Shown here piece by piece: positions 15,140 through 16,555 of a DNA stretch of 16,555 nt (position 1 is its first letter; the number at the start of each line of letters is the position of its first letter). Under the pieces are notes generated by a model, which did no database searches, was not told the origin of the DNA, and worked only from the letters and a program-made list of their open reading frames with translations. Both the position numbers and the translations under genes were made by a program. The DNA is from Prevotella sp. (GTDB lineage: Bacteria; Bacteroidota; Bacteroidia; Bacteroidales; Bacteroidaceae): positions 1 to 16,555 of the forward strand of contig DMYZ01000056.1 in assembly GCA_003483565.1 (NCBI GenBank). The letters run 5' to 3'.

Positions 15140-15889
15140 GTTAAGTTTAGCCTTGATGAACTCGCGGTTCAAACGGGCTATATTAGCGATACTTTCATTT
15201 TTAGGACATTCAGCCTCACAAGCCCGGGTATTGGTACAGTTACCAAAACCAAGTTCTTCCATCTTCGAAACCATTGCCTTGGCACGACGTGCAGCCTCCG
15301 GACGGCCTTGGGGAAGAAGAGCCAACTGGCTGACCTTAGAGCTGACAAACAGCATAGCAGAGCCATTCTTGCAGGCTGCTACACATGCACCACAACCGAT
15401 ACATGTAGCACAGTCCATAGCTTCATCTGCAGCATCCTTAGAAATAAGAATCGCATTGGCATCCTGTGGCTGACCTGTACGAACAGAAATATAACCACCT
15501 GCCTGCTGAATCTTATCAAAAGCAGAACGGTCTACCATACAATCTTTGATTACAGGGAAGGCAGCCGAACGCCATGGCTCTACTGTAATAACATCACCAT
15601 CATGGAAACGACGCATATAAAGTTGGCAGGTCGTAGCACCTTGTGCCGGTCCATGTGGATGGCCATTAATATAAAGAGAACACATACCACAGATGCCCTC
15701 ACGACAGTCATGATCAAAGACAAACGGTTCTTTATTATCTTCGATAAGTTGTTCGTTCAGGATATCCAACATTTCGAGAAAAGAAGTATCACCTGGGATA
15801 TCCTTCATCTCGAATGTATCGAAATGACCTTTAGCCTGAGGTCCGTTCTGACGCCATACTTTAAGCGTGAAACTTATATTTGTATCCAT
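15134..15889 (-). CDS. sdhB: Fumarate reductase/succinate dehydrogenase iron-sulfur subunit
   Basis: This 251-aa subunit carries electrons between the cytochrome b membrane anchor and the flavoprotein. The N-terminal ferredoxin domain has the [2Fe-2S] cysteines Cys62, Cys67, Cys70 (DCREGICGMC) and Cys88. The C-terminal domain has CIGCGACVAAC (Cys163, 166, 169, 173) plus Cys218, Cys224 and Cys228 (CEAECP), enough for one [4Fe-4S] and one [3Fe-4S] cluster. In anaerobic Bacteroidetes the complex works mainly as a fumarate reductase in the succinate pathway, so frdB is an equally valid name. I chose the ATG at 15889 (MDTNISFTLKVW), which matches the family N-terminus. The frame could extend to a GTG at 15913, which would leave 3 bp to the upstream stop. 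It lies 27 bp after the flavoprotein gene and is the last gene of the operon. Confidence 0.95.
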   Translation of the reverse strand: MDTNISFTLKVWRQNGPQAKGHFDTFEMKDIPGDTSFLEMLDILNEQLIEDNKEPFVFDHDCREGICGMCSLYINGHPHGPAQGATTCQLYMRRFHDGDVITVEPWRSAAFPVIKDCMVDRSAFDKIQQAGGYISVRTGQPQDANAILISKDAADEAMDCATCIGCGACVAACKNGSAMLFVSSKVSQLALLPQGRPEAARRAKAMVSKMEELGFGNCTNTRACEAECPKNESIANIARLNREFIKAKLND

Positions 15890-15916
15890 TATCTTATTCT
15901 TTATTTTGTCCACTTA

Positions 15917-16555
15917 TTAAGACTTGTAGTTACGAGTCTGTACCTTGATATACTGATAGTCGAGATTTTCCTTGAGAAGCTCTGGAGCTTTCTCATCTGT
16001 ACCTGCATACTTCCAACATGCAACATACATGAAGTTTTCATCATCACGTTTAGCCTCGCCATCTTCTGTCTGGCTCTCTTCACGGAAATGTCCGCCGCAA
16101 CTTTCATTACGATTAAGAGCATCATAAGCTACCAACTCACCCATAGTGATAAAGTCACGAAGATGAATAGCCTTGTCAAGCTCAGTGTTCAAGCCTTCCT
16201 TCTCTCCCGGAATACGAATATGTTCGTCAAATTCTTTACGAAGAGATTTTAATTCTTGCAATGCAGTCTCCAGACCTTCCTTCGTGCGGCCCATACCTAC
16301 ATGTTCCCACATAATATGATAAAGTTTCTTGTGAATAGAGTCAACACTTTCATCACCTTTAACATTATAGATACGATCTATTTCTGCTTGTACACCCTTC
16401 TCTGCTTCTTCAAATTCCGGAAGATCCGTGGAGAAGCGGGGAACAGTAATCTGATCGCTCAGATAATTCTGCATGGTATAAGGAATGACAAAATAGCCAT
16501 CGGACAAACCCTGCATCAATGCAGATGCTCCAAGACGGTTTGCTCCATGATCAGA
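15917..16555 (-). CDS. sdhA: Fumarate reductase/succinate dehydrogenase flavoprotein subunit, C-terminal 212 aa; 5' end outside window
   Basis: The frame is open to the right edge of the window, so the N-terminus and most of the FAD-binding domain are missing. The visible part starts SDHGANRLGASALMQGL, the highly conserved C-terminal FAD-contact segment of fumarate reductase and succinate dehydrogenase flavoproteins. The C-terminal helical domain follows, with LYHIMWEHVGMGRTKEGLE and HLRDFITMGELVAY-like elements (here IHLRDFITMGELVAYDALNR), then the RNESCGGHFREE segment typical of the family end. This subunit carries covalent FAD and the dicarboxylate site, interconverting fumarate and succinate. 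The iron-sulfur subunit gene follows after 27 bp on the same strand. A cytochrome b subunit gene is expected upstream, beyond the right edge. frdA is an equally valid name. Confidence 0.95.
   Translation of the reverse strand, partial: SDHGANRLGASALMQGLSDGYFVIPYTMQNYLSDQITVPRFSTDLPEFEEAEKGVQAEIDRIYNVKGDESVDSIHKKLYHIMWEHVGMGRTKEGLETALQELKSLRKEFDEHIRIPGEKEGLNTELDKAIHLRDFITMGELVAYDALNRNESCGGHFREESQTEDGEAKRDDENFMYVACWKYAGTDEKAPELLKENLDYQYIKVQTRNYKS

Noticed and set aside
15308..16252. A 314-codon open frame on the plus strand opposite the fumarate reductase genes.
   Set aside because: The opposite strand carries unmistakable sdhA and sdhB. The plus-strand product has no recognisable domain and shows the Thr/Ile/His-rich make-up typical of an antisense shadow frame.
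1..16555. CRISPR arrays, tRNA/rRNA genes, insertion sequences, phage or defence genes.
   Set aside because: No regularly spaced repeats, tRNA-like cloverleaf sequences, transposase motifs or unassigned gene clusters were seen. Nearly all sequence is covered by recognised genes with gaps of at most about 175 bp.

Overview
The window looks like a chromosomal segment of a Bacteroidales gut-type bacterium, Bacteroides-like and A/T-rich. The signs are a surface-lipoprotein/GH16/GH3 end of a polysaccharide utilization locus (PUL), a BACON domain, Bacteroidetes-style promoters (TTTG, about 19 bp, TAnnTTTG), no clear Shine-Dalgarno sequences, and families typical of the order (DUF6377-type regulator, PG_1098-like methyltransferase). 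I cannot assign a species. Several housekeeping proteins differ noticeably from the B. thetaiotaomicron versions I remember.

Left third (1-5906, + strand): the 3' end of a PUL that probably targets a beta-1,3-type glucan (laminarin-like or mixed-linkage). It holds the C-terminal part of a surface glycan-binding protein, a lipoprotein endo-glucanase (GH16 with BACON domain), and a GH3 beta-glucosidase only 3 bp later. A terminator follows, then a promoter, then a membrane-spanning regulator with a periplasmic helical sensor and a cytoplasmic helix-turn-helix (HTH). Inferred flow: surface capture and endo-cleavage by the first two proteins, import by SusC/D proteins outside the window, and trimming to glucose by the GH3.

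Middle (6048-8056, + strand): a tight housekeeping operon ruvB-coaD-ybeY (Holliday junction helicase, CoA synthesis, rRNA processing nuclease). It ends in a strong bidirectional hairpin terminator shared with the convergent operon.

Right half (8069-16555, all - strand), in transcription order from the right edge: fumarate reductase/succinate dehydrogenase flavoprotein (partial) and iron-sulfur subunit, ending in a strong terminator; a VanX-like D-Ala-D-Ala dipeptidase lipoprotein and a PG_1098-like SAM methyltransferase; a composite terminator/promoter; a GNAT-like acyltransferase of unknown role; parE (topoisomerase IV subunit B); and an exported S41 C-terminal processing protease.

No intergenic gap exceeds about 175 bp. 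I saw no tRNA, rRNA, CRISPR array, insertion sequence or phage gene. Most of the window is ordinary core genome. The points most worth a second look are the PUL-linked regulator, overlapping terminator/promoter elements, the YbeY zinc-site substitution, and the position of coaD. I found no convincing new multi-gene system.
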